Assembly: GCA_039881145.1 (NCBI GenBank)
Contig: JAYKKI010000066.1
Coordinates: 10,679,001-10,743,000, forward strand
Source: Druceiella hillmani
Lineage: Eukaryota > Arthropoda > Insecta > Lepidoptera > Hepialidae
Direction of reading: 5' to 3'
DNA: 64,000 bases
The notes under the pieces are model-generated. The model made no database searches and was not told the origin of the DNA. It saw only the letters and a program-made list of their open reading frames with translations. Made by a program: the position numbers and the translations under genes. Below, piece after piece: positions 62,700-64,000 of this stretch. How positions within the stretch are numbered: the first letter of the stretch is position 1; each line of letters begins with the position of its first letter.

Positions 62700-63500
62700 T
62701 AGTCTTTGGAAGAGGAGGGAGGATCTTCATCCAAAACTCGACTTATCATCATGTCGGCTTTCATGTGATCTTGTGGTAATGCTCTTGCCATATTCAATAC
62801 GAAAATTCCTTCCTTTTTTTACTGTCACTATCTTCCCATGCTTGATATACACTTGCTATTTGGACAAAGCTCCGTAGAAGAGTCATTAAATCGCAGAGAA
62901 TTAATGAAACCTGATAATCGATGTTTGGATATCACGCAGCGGAATATTTCATGGCCAGTACCATCTGTGGCAGAAATCATATTGATATCGGAATCATTGA
63001 ACTTAAGTACTGACGAATAGTCCGTAATATTTATAACGCTTTCATTTCAGTGGTATTTATATCCATAAGTTTTATCTTGGCACTGTATCTGAACTTGACC
63101 CTATACTTACTAAGCTTTTGGTTTGTAAATCCCACTAAACTTTCTAACATTGAATGGTCAAAAACTTTGGACCAAGTTCAAAATAAATTTCAAAGTTTTT
63201 GATATTTGGACGCCTTAGTAAATTTGTTATCTGTTGAGATGCAGTTCGTGATGTTTTCAGGCACTCTTGACAATTCCCGATAAATAAATATTTACCTTTC
63301 TAACGTTCTGATGACTCGCTCAATCTCCCTTAACGCATTTCTTCAGCTTGTTCCTGAAACACGTCCTGAGATAATTCTTTAGTGACTGAAACTTCTTCGT
63401 CTTCTAAATGTACGGTTTCCGGTATAAAATTCGAGTCATCGCCTTGATAATTGAGATCACTGAAATGATTGCTTTCTTCGTTCAATAATTTTTATATTAG
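62700..63500 (-). pseudogene. piggyBac-like transposase N-terminal relic (probable)
   Basis: On the minus strand the upstream part (about 63480-63350) encodes an acidic stretch, SDLNYQGDDSNFIPETVHLE, like the disordered start of piggyBac-type transposases. About 300 nt further on is HEIFRCVISKHRLSGFINSL followed by RFNDSSTE (about 62950-62870). This fits the family motif PIFRxxMSxxRFxxLLRxLRFDDxSTR. Stops and frame changes interrupt it and the catalytic Asp region is absent. The assignment rests mainly on the one motif. Confidence 0.5.
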
Positions 63501-63504
63501 TTGA

Positions 63505-64000
63505 ACATGGCTTTTAAAATCTACGGAATTCTCTTAGAACTATGAGATCTAATTGACTGAGCCATCTGAACACCTAAAAGGGCATTCACGAGGATTGGGC
63601 TAATTATAATATTTTGAAGCCCTTATTCTAAGTGGTATAAACAATTTCTTTATCATTTGTTTCCATAATTAGATAGCAGAAATCTTTTTATTGAATAAAG
63701 ATTGATTAGTTTTTATAATGTTTTAATATTATTAAATTTATTAAGCTGTGTAAACAATACATTATTATTGTAATGTTTCAGCAAAATCGCATGCAGAGTA
63801 TATTTCAAGAGCCCAGATCTTGCATTAGAATCTATTTATTAGAATAAAAGAAATTATCTCTAAGTCAGAAATATAAAATTGTGTAATAAATATTAAATTA
63901 AAAAAGAAATTACAGATAGTAAAAAAGTAACAAAGACCTCAAGTAAATGTTAGATAATTTACCTAATATTTAACAGTTTATTAAATGTTATTAGCAATAT
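63505..64000. other. gene-free AT-rich stretch
   Basis: No gene, RNA or repeat recognised up to the window end. Confidence 0.55.

Overview
The window is AT-rich eukaryotic DNA. It has no intact protein-coding gene that I can recognise. Long stretches are gene-free, with many (TA)n microsatellites and a heavy load of decayed transposable elements. The element mix suggests an arthropod, most likely an insect: mariner, Tc1-like, Helitron, piggyBac-like, an RTE/endonuclease-RT type LINE tail, a THAP remnant and a Penelope-like element, plus a short TTAGG run of the insect telomere type. I cannot name the species. Most long open frames are microsatellite translations or chance frames.

The main story is one Penelope-like retroelement (PLE) family with at least nine copies in 64 kb. 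One copy (about 47.09-49.32 kb) keeps reverse transcriptase and GIY-YIG endonuclease coding, broken by two frameshifts and missing its 5' part. Its 3' terminal repeat (pLTR plus a roughly 42-nt tail) recurs alone at 1.3, 10.6, 16.0, 20.4, 31.1, 39.6, 42.0 and 56.4 kb. Each complete repeat carries a pattern that reads as a small type I hammerhead ribozyme: CTGAAGA core, short stem II, GAAA, a palindromic CCTAGG stem III, a GUC cleavage triplet and a CCAC/GTGG stem I. Six copies keep an intact or nearly intact core. Four copies have 10-14 bp target-site duplications, so they inserted as units. Five copies end at their 5' side in a snap-back inverted repeat.

Layout: 1-10 kb, mostly featureless, with one pLTR copy at 1.33 kb and a relic of an AGGGTTCCGTAC-type repeat at 5.5 kb. 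10-21.7 kb, three pLTR copies, an unclassified dispersed repeat (10.2 and 18.2 kb), a THAP relic, a Helitron Rep relic, a tRNA-like SINE head and a heat-shock-element-like cluster. 22-31 kb, a Tc1-like relic split by (TA)n, a deleted mariner and an inverted pLTR dimer. 31-40 kb, quiet, with a hairpin at 38.7 kb and a pLTR copy at 39.6 kb. 40.2-40.9 kb, a strong TG/CA-rich alternating purine-pyrimidine island. 42-49.3 kb, a solo pLTR, a full-length but dead mariner sitting inside a (TA)n tract, and the PLE. 49-64 kb, a mariner fragment, a truncated PLE 3' end, a LINE tail, a tRNA-like SINE and a piggyBac-like relic.

Nothing here forms an operon or pathway. The only interacting system is the PLE machinery (RT plus endonuclease) and the ribozyme-bearing short copies that it probably mobilised.
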